The notes: generated by a model from the sequence alone, not told the origin. A DNA stretch of 64,000 nt from Pontibacter sp. E15-1 (GCF_022601975.1 NZ_JAKVIR010000032.1:1-64000); one strand, 5' to 3'; positions 33,713-42,345 are shown, counted from the stretch's first letter. Program-made: numbers and translations.

Positions 33713-35320
33713 ATGAAATTAGCTATAAAGAAGATACGAAGCCTGATTCCGGTTATCCTATTGGCCGCCCTGGCCTTTGCCTGCGAAGACGACCCCGACA
33801 AACTGGAGCCGATGCGCATGTTCACGCCAGCCGGTGCGGTGAAGGCCGTGAGTGGCGAGACGCAGGTGAAGTTGACCTGGAACTCCTCGCTTTATACCGC
33901 CAGCGGCAGCGGCGTTACCTATACCGTGGAAGTCGCCGCCGATACGCTGTTCCAGACACCCATCCTCCTGTCGGCCCAAACAGACACGGCAGGCATCGTG
34001 CTGACGGATGAGCAGCTGGAGGTACGGCAGAAATACTATGCCCGCATCAAGGCGAACGCGCTGGGGGAAAGGCCTGAGTCGAAGTATTTTGCTGTGAGCT
34101 CGGGCTTCACGATCCGGGGGGAGCAGATCCTGCAGCCGCTGCTGACCAGCGACATCACCGACAAAGCCGTGCTGCTGAAGTGGCGGGAGCGAGCCGGGCT
34201 CACCAAGCTAGTGCTGACGCCGCAAACGGCAGCGGGCGCCCCTGCCGGCGACCCCATCGAAGTAACCCTGACGGAAGAGGAACTGGCTGCCCGGCAGAAA
34301 TTTGTGACCGGGCTGGCCGCCAGCACAAACTACAGAGCCGAGATTTTCCGGGATACCCGCCTGGTGGGCTACCTCAGCTTCATGACCAACGCCCCGGTTG
34401 TGGGCAACGTGGTGGACCTGACGCGCTTTACCGACCGGCCCTCAGTGCTGGAAGACACGCTCCTGCAGATTGAATCGGGAAGCATCGTGATCCTGAAGAA
34501 AGGCGTGACCTATACCATCGCCAACACCGTGAACCTCGACAGGTCAGTGACCATTATGAGCGAGAACACCGTGGATCCGGCCAAAGCCACCATCTTCTTT
34601 ACCAGTAACTTCAACTTCGCCGAAGGCAGCGCAGTGGACTCTGTGGTGTTCAAAGACCTGTACCTGAAGGGCAGTGACTACAGCGGGGTGTATGTGTTCA
34701 ACATCGATAAGGCCGCGACCATTGGCAAGATCAAGTTTGAGTCTACTCGCGCCGAAATCTTCCGGGGCATCGCCCGCATCAAAACCGGCGGGGTAACGGT
34801 CAATAACTTTGTGGTGAACAACAGCGTGATCGACAGCGTGGCAAATTACGGCGTACTGGCCATCGACAACTCCGGGGCCACGGTCAACAACATCATCTTC
34901 ACGAATAGCACCTTCTACAAAATAGAACGGCCAGTTACCAGCAAGAGCGCCGCAAATTCTATTCTGATCGAGAACTCAACGTTCAACGAGGCGCCGGAAG
35001 CGTCGCGCTACCTCGTGGATTTCGGCTCGTTTGAAGTGACGCAGGGCGTTATGTTCCGCAATAACATTGTCGGGAGAGGCAAGAAAGTAGGCGAGGATGC
35101 CGGCGTGAAAGGCATTAGAGCCGGCTCGGGCACACTGGTGCAGTCCAGTGGCAGCTACGCCACCTCCGACTATATGGCCACCGGCAACGAGATCCCGAAC
35201 CTGACCGTGTACAGCGGCACCGCTGCCGACCTGTTTCAGGACCAGAAAAGCGGGAACTTCACGATCAAAGACGCCGGTTTCGCCGGTAAGAGCAGCGCCG
35301 GTGACCCGCGCTGGAGATAG
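33713..35320 (+). CDS. DUF4957/DUF5123 surface lipoprotein (pectate-lyase-like, SusE position)
   Basis: A 535-residue lipoprotein with Cys24 (LAFAC) followed by EDDPD, which predicts surface display. The order of parts is a lipid-proximal spacer, two fibronectin type III-like sandwiches (about 35-130 and 135-225), then a right-handed beta-helix (about 230-535) rich in NNxVxNSxI repeats and ending in FTIKDAGFAG and GDPRWR, the usual end of DUF5123. It takes the place of a SusE/F-type glycan-binding protein after susD. The fold resembles pectate lyases, but I see no clear catalytic set, so it may bind homogalacturonan rather than cut it. A terminator follows directly at 35336. Confidence 0.8.
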   Translation: MKLAIKKIRSLIPVILLAALAFACEDDPDKLEPMRMFTPAGAVKAVSGETQVKLTWNSSLYTASGSGVTYTVEVAADTLFQTPILLSAQTDTAGIVLTDEQLEVRQKYYARIKANALGERPESKYFAVSSGFTIRGEQILQPLLTSDITDKAVLLKWRERAGLTKLVLTPQTAAGAPAGDPIEVTLTEEELAARQKFVTGLAASTNYRAEIFRDTRLVGYLSFMTNAPVVGNVVDLTRFTDRPSVLEDTLLQIESGSIVILKKGVTYTIANTVNLDRSVTIMSENTVDPAKATIFFTSNFNFAEGSAVDSVVFKDLYLKGSDYSGVYVFNIDKAATIGKIKFESTRAEIFRGIARIKTGGVTVNNFVVNNSVIDSVANYGVLAIDNSGATVNNIIFTNSTFYKIERPVTSKSAANSILIENSTFNEAPEASRYLVDFGSFEVTQGVMFRNNIVGRGKKVGEDAGVKGIRAGSGTLVQSSGSYATSDYMATGNEIPNLTVYSGTAADLFQDQKSGNFTIKDAGFAGKSSAGDPRWR

Positions 35321-35335
35321 CTAAAAACTTACAGG

Positions 35336-35370
35336 CCTGCCGCGGCAAAATTTACCGTGGCAGGTTTTTA
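35336..35370 (+). terminator. Intrinsic terminator after the susCD-DUF4957 unit
   Basis: Stem CCTGCCGCGG (35336-35345) pairs with CCGTGGCAGG (35355-35364) with one wobble pair and a 9-base loop, followed by TTTTTA. It lies 15 bases after the stop and only 33 bases before the next ATG. Confidence 0.75.
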
Positions 35371-35402
35371 CCATTTTAGAGCATCCTATGCCTGCCACAA
35401 AA

Positions 35403-36881
35403 ATGAAGTTTCCTTTTCTGTTGATAAGCGCCGCGCTGTCCTTCGCCTTAACGGATTGTAAAGGAAAGCAGGATGAGCCCGCGCCGGTGGTAGTAGTGGA
35501 GCCAGCAGAAGAGGGCCCTACGCCTGTGAACGAGGCGGCGCTTGCTTTTCCGGGGGCAGAGGGCTTCGGCAGAGACGCTACCGGAGGGCGTGGCGGAAAA
35601 GTCATCAAAGTCACCAACCTGAACGACGCGGGAGCGGGGAGCCTGAGGGCGGCCCTTGCCACGGCAGGTGCCCGCATAATCGTGTTCGAGGTTTCCGGAA
35701 CAATCGCGCTGGCAGCTAACCTGAACATCAGCCTGGGCGATGTCACCATCGCGGGGCAGACGGCCCCCGGCGACGGCATCACCCTCAAAAACTACCCTGT
35801 CAGTGTAAACGCCGATAACGTGATCATACGGTATATGCGTTTCCGAATGGGCGACGAGCAGCAGCAGGAGGGAGACGCGCTGGGCGGCAGGTTCCACAAA
35901 AACATCATCGTGGATCACTGTTCCATGAGCTGGTCGACGGATGAGTGCGTGTCGTTTTACGCCAACGAGAACTTCACCTTGCAGTGGAGCATCATTTCGG
36001 AGAGTTTGCGCAATTCCACGCACGTGAAGGGCGCGCATGGGTATGGCGGGATTTGGGGCGGTAAAAACGCCTCGTTCCACCACAACCTGCTGGCCCACCA
36101 CGACAGCCGCAACCCGCGCCTGGGCGAGGAGGCAGGCAAAGCCTTCGCCCTGACCGACCTGGTGGACCTGCGGAACAACGTGCTCTACAACTGGGGCAAC
36201 AACAGCGCCTACGGCGGCGAGGCGATGAACGTGAACATCGTGAACTGCTACTACAAGCCTGGTCCGGTCACAACCAAAAAAGAGCGCATCCTGTCCATCG
36301 ACAAAAATAAAGTCAGCGGCACGGAGGTATATGATATCTGGGGCAAGTTTTACATCAACGGCAACTACGTGGATGGCAGCAGCCGGGCCACCAGCGATAA
36401 CTGGGCCTATGGCGTCTTCAACCAGTTCCATGGGAGCTACGGCACCGTGCCCGAGGCCGACAAAGCCGCGATAAGGCAGACTGCGCCGCACCCGATCCAG
36501 GACAACGTGACCACCCATACCGCACAGGAGGCCTATGAGCGGGTGCTGGCCTATGGCGGCGCCTCGCTGAAACGGGACGCGGTGGACGAGCGCGTGCTGG
36601 ACAATGTGCGCAACGGCACCTATACGGCCCCAGGCTCCGGCGGCAGCGAGAAAGGCATCATCGACAGCCAAAGCGACGTGGGCGGCTGGCCGGAACTGGC
36701 GGCAATGCCCGCACCAGTTGACACTGACGGCGACGGCATGCCCGACGAGTGGGAGAAGGCGCAGAAGCTAGACCCTGCAAAGGCAAACCCCAACGGCCGA
36801 AGCCTCAGCACCGCCTATGACAACATCGAAGTATACATCAACAGCCTCGTGAAAGACATCACGGAAGGCCAGGTGAACTAG
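35403..36881 (+). CDS. Pectate lyase, PL1 family, lipoprotein (first copy)
   Basis: Cuts homogalacturonan by beta-elimination, giving unsaturated oligogalacturonides; Ca2+-dependent. ATG 35403 (MKFPFLLISAALSF) gives 492 residues with lipidated Cys19 in ALTDC; ATG 35388 adds five residues. The beta-helix runs about 45-430, starting AFPGAEGFGRDATGGRGGKV. Conserved blocks are IIVDHCSMSWSTDE, HGYGGIWGGKNASFHHNLLAHHDSRNPRL (with the Arg of the active region) and VDLRNNVLYNWG. The C-terminal DTDGDGMPDEWE is a Ca-binding dockerin-like or TSP3-like loop. It is a paralogue of the gene at 38667. The terminator at 35336 suggests a lower, readthrough or separate expression level than susCD. Confidence 0.93.
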   Translation: MKFPFLLISAALSFALTDCKGKQDEPAPVVVVEPAEEGPTPVNEAALAFPGAEGFGRDATGGRGGKVIKVTNLNDAGAGSLRAALATAGARIIVFEVSGTIALAANLNISLGDVTIAGQTAPGDGITLKNYPVSVNADNVIIRYMRFRMGDEQQQEGDALGGRFHKNIIVDHCSMSWSTDECVSFYANENFTLQWSIISESLRNSTHVKGAHGYGGIWGGKNASFHHNLLAHHDSRNPRLGEEAGKAFALTDLVDLRNNVLYNWGNNSAYGGEAMNVNIVNCYYKPGPVTTKKERILSIDKNKVSGTEVYDIWGKFYINGNYVDGSSRATSDNWAYGVFNQFHGSYGTVPEADKAAIRQTAPHPIQDNVTTHTAQEAYERVLAYGGASLKRDAVDERVLDNVRNGTYTAPGSGGSEKGIIDSQSDVGGWPELAAMPAPVDTDGDGMPDEWEKAQKLDPAKANPNGRSLSTAYDNIEVYINSLVKDITEGQVN

Positions 36882-36938
36882 CAGCAAGAGGCGGGAAGCT
36901 GTCCGGCAGGGTTTATAAATAGGGCAACGTTGAAGGCA

Positions 36939-37034
36939 AATGGCTGAATGGTTTAATTGTTAAATGGCTGCATTGCTGAAAGCCATACATGTTTTTCAGC
37001 CATCAACCGATGTAGCCATCTAACCATCTAACCC
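36939..37034. repeat. Imperfect inverted repeat (MITE-like or hairpin)
   Basis: The left arm has AAATGGCTGAATGG, TTAAATGGCTG and GCTGAAA; the right arm has TTTCAGCCATC, TAGCCATC, TAACCATC and TAACCC. The arms are roughly complementary around a GCCATACATG centre. No coding capacity and no target duplication that I can see. Confidence 0.4.
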
Positions 37035-37098
37035 AAGTTGCAATCAACTGCTATATATAAATCTGGCTCTCCGAGGAGGGAAATCCGGCAATTGTGAA

Positions 37099-37129
37099 AA
37101 TTCCCCTCTTGGGAGGGGCAGGGGTGGGT
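37099..37129. repeat. Dispersed G/C-rich repeat, copy 1
   Basis: A 31-base element (AATTCCCCTCTTGGGAGGGG, then a variable base, then AGGGGTGGGT) that recurs at 54834-54864 with one mismatch (C versus T at the variable base). The first 20 bases contain a CCCCTCTTGGGAGGGG near-palindrome able to form a hairpin. Confidence 0.65.
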
Positions 37130-37292
37130 AAACCAGGAGGATAATTCGTCCAGCTTGTGTAAATGGAAACTTAAACTGTCCATAAAAAGTGACGATAGCG
37201 GCGGTAGTGCGAATGTCCTGCGTTGCCAAGGCAAAGTATACAGGGCGAAGCGAAAGATGCTATATAGTAACAAGACAAAATTGAAAGAGAGT

Positions 37293-38591
37293 ATGCTGAA
37301 ACTAACTGCGACATCCAAAGTAGGTGCCATGTGCCTCCTGCTGCTGCTGGCCCTCTGGCAAACGGGGAGCCTGCTGGCGCAAAACCTGAAAAAGCAGTTC
37401 CCGAAGTCGTTCACGGTCACGGTGTCCAACCCACTGGGCCAGCAGCGGGAAGAGGCGATGGTATACATGGCCGAAGAGGAAATCCGGAAGCAGGCACCGG
37501 CCTTTAACCCGCAGGCTTTTGTGGTGCTCGACGGCAGAAACGAGATCGCCAGCCAGTATAACCTACACGATCCCCAGCACAGAGGCATCGTGCTGGTGCT
37601 CGGCCAGCTTGCCCCGAAGGCCAGCCGCACCCTCACCGTGCGTTACAACGAGAAAGGCACTGCCCCGCGCGCCTATAACAAGCGCACGCAGGCAGAACTG
37701 TCGCGGAAGGTGGGCGGCGCGTTCCAGAACCGAAAGTATATAGGCGGCACGTTCGAGAACGTCGACTCGCTGCGGGTGCCCGACGAGCACACGGACCATT
37801 CCTACTTTATACGCTACGAAGGCCCCGGCTGGGAATCAGATAAAGTGGGCTACCGCTTTTACCTCGACTGGCGCAACGGCACCGACGTGTTCGGCAAGAA
37901 GACGAAGGACATGGTGCTGCAGCAGGTGGGCCAGGACGGCTTCGACTCCTACCACGAAGAGCAGCCCTGGGGTATGGATGTGCTGAAAGTGGGCAAAGCG
38001 CTGGGCGTGGGCACGCTGGCCATGTTCCACGGGGGGCAGGCCAACCGCGTGGCCGAGACCGACAGTATGATCAGCGTGATCAGGGAAAACGGCGACATGT
38101 TTTCCGCTATCCAAACTACTTACTACGGCTGGAAAGTGGCGGGTATGACGATGGATGTGCAGTCGCTGCTGAGCATCCACGCGGGCAGCCGCCTGACGCA
38201 CCACCAGGTGCGGGTAACAGGCGCGACGCCGCAAAACCTGAGCACCGGTCTCAACAAAGACAAAAAGGCCACCCTCCATACCAGTCCCGGAACCGACAAA
38301 GCCTGGGGATATATGGCCAGCTACGGCAAGCAAAGCCTCAACGGCGATGGAGACAACCTCGGTATCGCGGTGCTTTTCCGGCCGCGCGACCTGCTGGAGT
38401 TTACAGAAGACAGCAACAGCCACGTGGTGATGCTGAAACCGGCCGATAATCAGGTGGAGTACTATTTTCTGGCAGCCTGGGAACTGGAGCCGGATGGCAT
38501 CAAGACGGAGGAGCAGTTTATGCAGTACCTCCAGAAAACCGCCCAGGAACTGGCACAGCCGGTGCTGGTGCGTTTCGGGAAACTGCAGTAG
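37293..38591 (+). CDS. DUF4861 family secreted protein
   Basis: A 432-residue secreted protein; ATG 37293 (MLKLTATSKVGAMCLLLLLALW) opens a signal peptide with cleavage near SLLAQ. The frame is open upstream from 37155 without a signal-like start. The body matches what I recall of DUF4861: SFTVTVSNPLGQQREEAMVYM near the start, SHDHTDHSYFIRYEGPGWESDKVGYRFYLDWRNGTDVFGKK-like segments in the middle (here DEHTDHSYFIRYEGPGW) and EYYFLAAWELEPDG at the end, as an all-beta sugar-active fold. Members recur in pectin, rhamnogalacturonan and ulvan loci of Bacteroidota. The function is not settled from sequence; a lyase, hydrolase or dehydratase acting on uronate oligomers is possible. It sits between the two PL1 genes. 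Confidence 0.8.
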   Translation: MLKLTATSKVGAMCLLLLLALWQTGSLLAQNLKKQFPKSFTVTVSNPLGQQREEAMVYMAEEEIRKQAPAFNPQAFVVLDGRNEIASQYNLHDPQHRGIVLVLGQLAPKASRTLTVRYNEKGTAPRAYNKRTQAELSRKVGGAFQNRKYIGGTFENVDSLRVPDEHTDHSYFIRYEGPGWESDKVGYRFYLDWRNGTDVFGKKTKDMVLQQVGQDGFDSYHEEQPWGMDVLKVGKALGVGTLAMFHGGQANRVAETDSMISVIRENGDMFSAIQTTYYGWKVAGMTMDVQSLLSIHAGSRLTHHQVRVTGATPQNLSTGLNKDKKATLHTSPGTDKAWGYMASYGKQSLNGDGDNLGIAVLFRPRDLLEFTEDSNSHVVMLKPADNQVEYYFLAAWELEPDGIKTEEQFMQYLQKTAQELAQPVLVRFGKLQ

Positions 38592-38597
38592 AGACTG

Positions 38598-38632
38598 CTG
38601 GCGCAGCGGAACATTCCTTTCGGATGCGCCAG
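38598..38632. repeat. Inverted repeat after the DUF4861 gene
   Basis: CTGGCGCA (38598-38605) and TGCGCCAG (38625-38632) are perfect complements around a 19-base loop. There is no T-run, so it may stabilise an mRNA end rather than terminate. The TGGCGCA word also opens the repeat family at 49002. Confidence 0.4.
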
Positions 38633-38666
38633 TGGGTATGTATAATCTATAAGAAATCATATAGGT

Positions 38667-40052
38667 ATGGGAGGTAGGTTTTTAGCGCTGGCGCTGGGCT
38701 TTCTGGTCGTATGCTTTGCGGGCTGTGTCCGGCAAGCCACCAGCGGCGCACCAGCGCGCGCTGCGGAAAGCAGTAGCGACAAGGTGCTGGCCTTCCCCGG
38801 CGCGGAGGGCTTTGGCAGGTATACCACGGGCGGCCGCGGCGGCCAGGTGGTGGTGGTGACCAACCTGAACGATGATGGCCCCGGCAGTTTGCGTGATGCG
38901 ATTCAGAAGCACGGTGCCAGAACAGTGGTGTTTGCCGTGGCCGGCTACATCGACCTCGAGTCGCCGCTGGACATCAACAACAGCGACATCACCATCGCAG
39001 GCCAGTCGGCACCCGGCGACGGGATCACGGTGCGGTATAACCCGGTCAATGTCAAGGCCGATAACGTCATCATCCGGTACCTTCGCTTCCGGCTGGGCGA
39101 CACGAAGGGCGTGGAGGCAGATGCCATCAGCGGGAACAAAGGCCGGAGCAACATCATCGTAGACCACTGCTCCATGAGCTGGGCAACGGATGAAGGCGCT
39201 TCCTTTTACCGCAACAAGGACTTCACGCTGCAGTGGTGTATCATCTCGGAAAGCCTGAACGAGTCGGTGCACGCAAAGGGCAACCATGGGTATGGCGGTA
39301 TCTGGGGAGGGGGAGGCGCTACTTTTCACCATAACCTGATTGCGAGCCATATGAGCCGCATGCCCCGTTTCAGCGGGTCCAGCTCTACCAAAAACTCGCC
39401 GGACGAACTGGTTGATTTCCAAAATAATGTGATTTACAACTGGGGAGGGAACAGTGTGTACGGCGGCGAAAAGGGGCGTTACAACATGGTGAACAACTAC
39501 TACAAGCCAGGGCCCGCCACGCCTGAATCCAAGAACGACAGGCTGCTGGAGCCCTACGCGCCATACGGTCAGTTTTATATAGCCGGGAATGTGATGGAGG
39601 GCAACGCGGAGATCACGCAGTACAATGCCCTGGGCGTGCGCATGGCGCACCCCGACTCGGCTTTGGCGGGAAATCAGTTTGAGGTGGCGGCGTTGCGCGG
39701 GCAGTCAGCACAGGAGGCATACAGCCTGGTGTTGGCCCATGCGGGCGCCAGCTACAGACGCGACAAAGTGGATGAGCGGGTGTTGCGTGAAGTGCGGGAG
39801 AACAGCGCGAAAAGCGGGAAGCACCAGAACGGCATCATCGACAGCCAGCAGGATGTGGGCGGCTGGCCTGAACTGGCCTCAGCCCCGGCTCCGGCCGACA
39901 CAGACCAGGACGGCATGCCCGATGCCTGGGAAACGAAGCACAAACTGAACCCCGAAAGCGCTGCTGATGCCGCAGGGTATACCCTCGACAGGCAGTACAC
40001 TAACCTCGAGGTATACCTGAACAGCTTGGTCCGCATAAACGAGAAGATATGA
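38667..40052 (+). CDS. Pectate lyase, PL1 family, lipoprotein (second copy)
   Basis: A 461-residue paralogue of the PL1 at 35403. The signal peptide ends in CFAGC with Cys20. The beta-helix starts AFPGAEGFGRYTTGGRGGQV and keeps IIVDHCSMSWATDE, HGYGGIWGGGGATFHHNLIASHMSRMPRF and VDFQNNVIYNWG, so the active-site pattern matches its partner. The C-terminal DTDQDGMPDAWE is the Ca-binding loop. Its stop overlaps the ATG of the following CE8 gene (ATGA, 40049-40052), a direct translational coupling of lyase and methylesterase. It probably differs in substrate methylation or chain-length preference from the first copy, which is only inferred. Confidence 0.93.
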   Translation: MGGRFLALALGFLVVCFAGCVRQATSGAPARAAESSSDKVLAFPGAEGFGRYTTGGRGGQVVVVTNLNDDGPGSLRDAIQKHGARTVVFAVAGYIDLESPLDINNSDITIAGQSAPGDGITVRYNPVNVKADNVIIRYLRFRLGDTKGVEADAISGNKGRSNIIVDHCSMSWATDEGASFYRNKDFTLQWCIISESLNESVHAKGNHGYGGIWGGGGATFHHNLIASHMSRMPRFSGSSSTKNSPDELVDFQNNVIYNWGGNSVYGGEKGRYNMVNNYYKPGPATPESKNDRLLEPYAPYGQFYIAGNVMEGNAEITQYNALGVRMAHPDSALAGNQFEVAALRGQSAQEAYSLVLAHAGASYRRDKVDERVLREVRENSAKSGKHQNGIIDSQQDVGGWPELASAPAPADTDQDGMPDAWETKHKLNPESAADAAGYTLDRQYTNLEVYLNSLVRINEKI

Positions 40053-40990
40053 AATTACTGGCCCTGATACTTTTTTCCCTCACGCTTTTTGCAGCACAGG
40101 CACAGCAGCAAACGCTGGTGGTGGCGCAGGACGGAAGCGGCGACCATACCTCGGTGCAGGCCGCCGTGGATGCCGTGCGCGCCTTTCCGTTGGAGCGTGT
40201 CGAGATCATGATCAGGAATGGGGTATACCGGGAGAAAGTGGTCGTGCCCTCCTGGAAAACGAGCATTTCCTTCATCGGCGAAAGCAAGGAAAACACCATC
40301 ATCCGGTGGGGAGATTTCTCCGGCAAAGGCGACATCAACACCTTTACGTCTTACACGGTGCTGGTGCAGGGCAATGATTTCAGGGCCGAGAACATCACCT
40401 TCGAGAACGACGCGGGCCCGGTAGGGCAGGCGGTGGCGCTGCACGTGGAGGCAGACCGCTGCGTGTTCGAGAACTGCCGCATTATCGGCAACCAGGACAC
40501 GCTCTACTCGGGCGTCGACAACAGCCGCCAGTACTACCGGAACTGCTACATCGAGGGCACCACCGACTTCATCTTCGGCCCGGCCACGGTGGTGTTCGAG
40601 AACTGCACCATCCACTGCAAAAAGAACTCCTACATCACCGCCGCCTCTACCCCACAGGGGCAGGACTTCGGCTTCGTTTTCCTGAACTGCACGGTCACCG
40701 CCTCCGACCAGGCCACCAAAGTATACCTGGGCCGCCCCTGGAGGCCTTACGCGCAAACGGTTTTCATCAACACCACGCTGGGCAACCACATCAGGCCTGA
40801 AGGCTGGCATAACTGGAATAAGCCGGAGGCGGAGAAAACAGCGTTTTACGCAGAGCATCACTCCAAGGGCCCCGGCGCCTCCCCCGGAACACGCGTGGCC
40901 TGGGCAAAGCAGCTGAAGAAGCGGGAGGCAAAGAAATACCAACCCGCCACCATACTGGACGGCACCGATAATTGGACACCGGCAGAGTAG
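40049..40990 (+). CDS. Pectin methylesterase, CE8 (first copy)
   Basis: Removes methyl esters from homogalacturonan so that lyases and polygalacturonase can act. 313 residues with a signal peptide (MKLLALILFSLTLFAAQAQ). The beta-helix starts LVVAQDGSGDHTSVQAAVDAV. The catalytic set is present: Gln128 (GQAVAL), Asp150 in GNQDTLY, Asp173 in GTTDFIFG and Arg229-Trp231 in LGRPW. It overlaps the upstream PL1 gene by four bases and has the GH105 gene 35 bases downstream. It is not lipidated, so soluble periplasmic or secreted. A second CE8 follows at 42346. Confidence 0.95.
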   Translation: MKLLALILFSLTLFAAQAQQQTLVVAQDGSGDHTSVQAAVDAVRAFPLERVEIMIRNGVYREKVVVPSWKTSISFIGESKENTIIRWGDFSGKGDINTFTSYTVLVQGNDFRAENITFENDAGPVGQAVALHVEADRCVFENCRIIGNQDTLYSGVDNSRQYYRNCYIEGTTDFIFGPATVVFENCTIHCKKNSYITAASTPQGQDFGFVFLNCTVTASDQATKVYLGRPWRPYAQTVFINTTLGNHIRPEGWHNWNKPEAEKTAFYAEHHSKGPGASPGTRVAWAKQLKKREAKKYQPATILDGTDNWTPAE

Positions 40991-41025
40991 CAGAACAGGA
41001 ACACTGACACCAGAAAAAACGAACT

Positions 41026-42264
41026 ATGAGATTATACACCTATGCGTTGATGATTGCCTTGGTGGTAACAGCCGCTTGCGGCTCCGGCAACAGTGGCACC
41101 GCCACTACAGCCAACCAGGAAATAACTTCTCCCGCCCAAAAACCCTATTCCGTCTGGATGGCCGACTCTGACATCCAGCGAAACCCGGAGGGCTGGATGA
41201 TCGATTTCAAGGACGCGCCGAAGTGGGATTATACCCAGGGCCTGTTCGCCAGCGCCATTGAGCGGGTATGGGAGAAAACCGGCGACCCGAAGTACCTGAC
41301 TTATATACAGGCCTTCGCCGACACCATGATCAGTGCGGACGGCAGCATCAGAACCTACAAAAAATCGGACTACAACATCGACCGCGTGAACCCGGGCAAG
41401 TTCCTGATCGAGCTGTACAAAGAAACCGGCGATAACAAGTATAAAATGGCTTTAGAAAACCTGCGCGACCAGATGCGCACCCAGCCGCGCACGTCGGAGG
41501 GCGGTTTCTGGCACAAGAAAATCTACCCGCACCAGATGTGGCTCGACGGTTTATACATGGGCTCGCCGTTTCTGGCGCAGTACGCAGTAGAGTTCAACGA
41601 GCCCGCGCTTTTTGATGAAGTGGCAAACCAAATCATACTGGTGGACAAGCATACCTGGGATGCTGAAAAAGGCCTGTGGCGCCACGGCTGGGACGAGAGC
41701 CGGGAACAGAAATGGGCGGACCCGCAGACCGGGCAATCGCCGAACGTGTGGGGCCGCGCGATGGGCTGGTACGCCATGGCGCTGGTCGACGTGCTGGACT
41801 TCATGCCGAAGGACCATCCGAAGCGGGACGAGGTGCTGCAGGTTACCCGGAAAATGGCCAAGGCCCTCGCGCAGTACCAGGACGGGGACACAGGGCTGTG
41901 GTGGCAGGTGATGAACATGGGTGGCCGGGAAGGCAATTACCTGGAGTCGTCAGCCTCGAGCATGTTCACCTACTTTTTGCTGAAAGCGACCAAAAAAGGA
42001 TATATAGACCAGCAGTATATGCAAAACGCGCAGAAGGCATACAGCGGTATCCTGAGCAACTTTATTGAGAAGAATGACGACGGCACGATCAGCATCACCG
42101 ACGTGTGCGCGGTGGCAGGCCTGGGCGGCACTCCATACCGTGACGGAACGTATGAGTACTACATCAACGAGCCCCGCCGCGACAACGACCCGAAAGCCGT
42201 GGCACCCTTCATCATGGCTTCGTTGGAACTGGAAGACCTGAACAAAACAGCGGCGAAGAATTAG
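41026..42264 (+). CDS. GH105 unsaturated rhamnogalacturonyl/glucuronyl hydrolase, lipoprotein
   Basis: Removes the 4,5-unsaturated uronic acid from the non-reducing end of lyase-made oligosaccharides by hydration. 412 residues with lipobox VTAAC and Cys18. The (alpha/alpha)6 barrel starts PYSVWMADSDIQRNPEGWMIDF. The general acid/base is Asp174 in HQMWLDGLYMGSPF, as in YteR-like enzymes, with WGRAMGWYAMALVDVLDF and GLWWQVMNMGG conserved nearby. The product isomerises to 5-keto-4-deoxyuronate (DKI), the KduI substrate, which is why the broken kduI matters. It stands between two CE8 genes. Confidence 0.94.
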   Translation: MRLYTYALMIALVVTAACGSGNSGTATTANQEITSPAQKPYSVWMADSDIQRNPEGWMIDFKDAPKWDYTQGLFASAIERVWEKTGDPKYLTYIQAFADTMISADGSIRTYKKSDYNIDRVNPGKFLIELYKETGDNKYKMALENLRDQMRTQPRTSEGGFWHKKIYPHQMWLDGLYMGSPFLAQYAVEFNEPALFDEVANQIILVDKHTWDAEKGLWRHGWDESREQKWADPQTGQSPNVWGRAMGWYAMALVDVLDFMPKDHPKRDEVLQVTRKMAKALAQYQDGDTGLWWQVMNMGGREGNYLESSASSMFTYFLLKATKKGYIDQQYMQNAQKAYSGILSNFIEKNDDGTISITDVCAVAGLGGTPYRDGTYEYYINEPRRDNDPKAVAPFIMASLELEDLNKTAAKN

Positions 42265-42273
42265 TATCCAAAA

Positions 42274-42296
42274 GTCCCCCTTGGGGGTAGGGGCCC
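42274..42296. repeat. Degenerate relative of the dispersed G/C-rich repeat
   Basis: GTCCCCCTTGGGGGTAGGGG has the same plan (C-run, TTGGG, AGGGG) as the 31-base repeats at 37099 and 54834 and sits in the short GH105-CE8 gap. It could act as a weak hairpin in the operon mRNA. Confidence 0.4.
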
Positions 42297-42345
42297 TCGA
42301 CGAAGAAGCGGCAGAGGGATGATTATACCTAAGAGCATCTTTAAA

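Larger units (their letters stand above)
36882..37292. other. Intergenic stretch with inverted repeat and dispersed repeat copy
   Basis: This interval between PL1 and the DUF4861 gene has no gene. It holds a long imperfect inverted repeat of AATGGCTGAA/TTCAGCCAT-type words (about 36939-37034), giving the appearance of a small palindromic element, and a copy of the G/C-rich dispersed repeat at 37099-37129. A long AT-rich leader with TATATAGTAACAAGAC precedes the DUF4861 ATG. Confidence 0.55.

Noticed and set aside
35448..36671. A 407-codon minus-strand frame opposite the first PL1 gene
   Set aside because: Antisense of a clear pectate lyase; no motifs.
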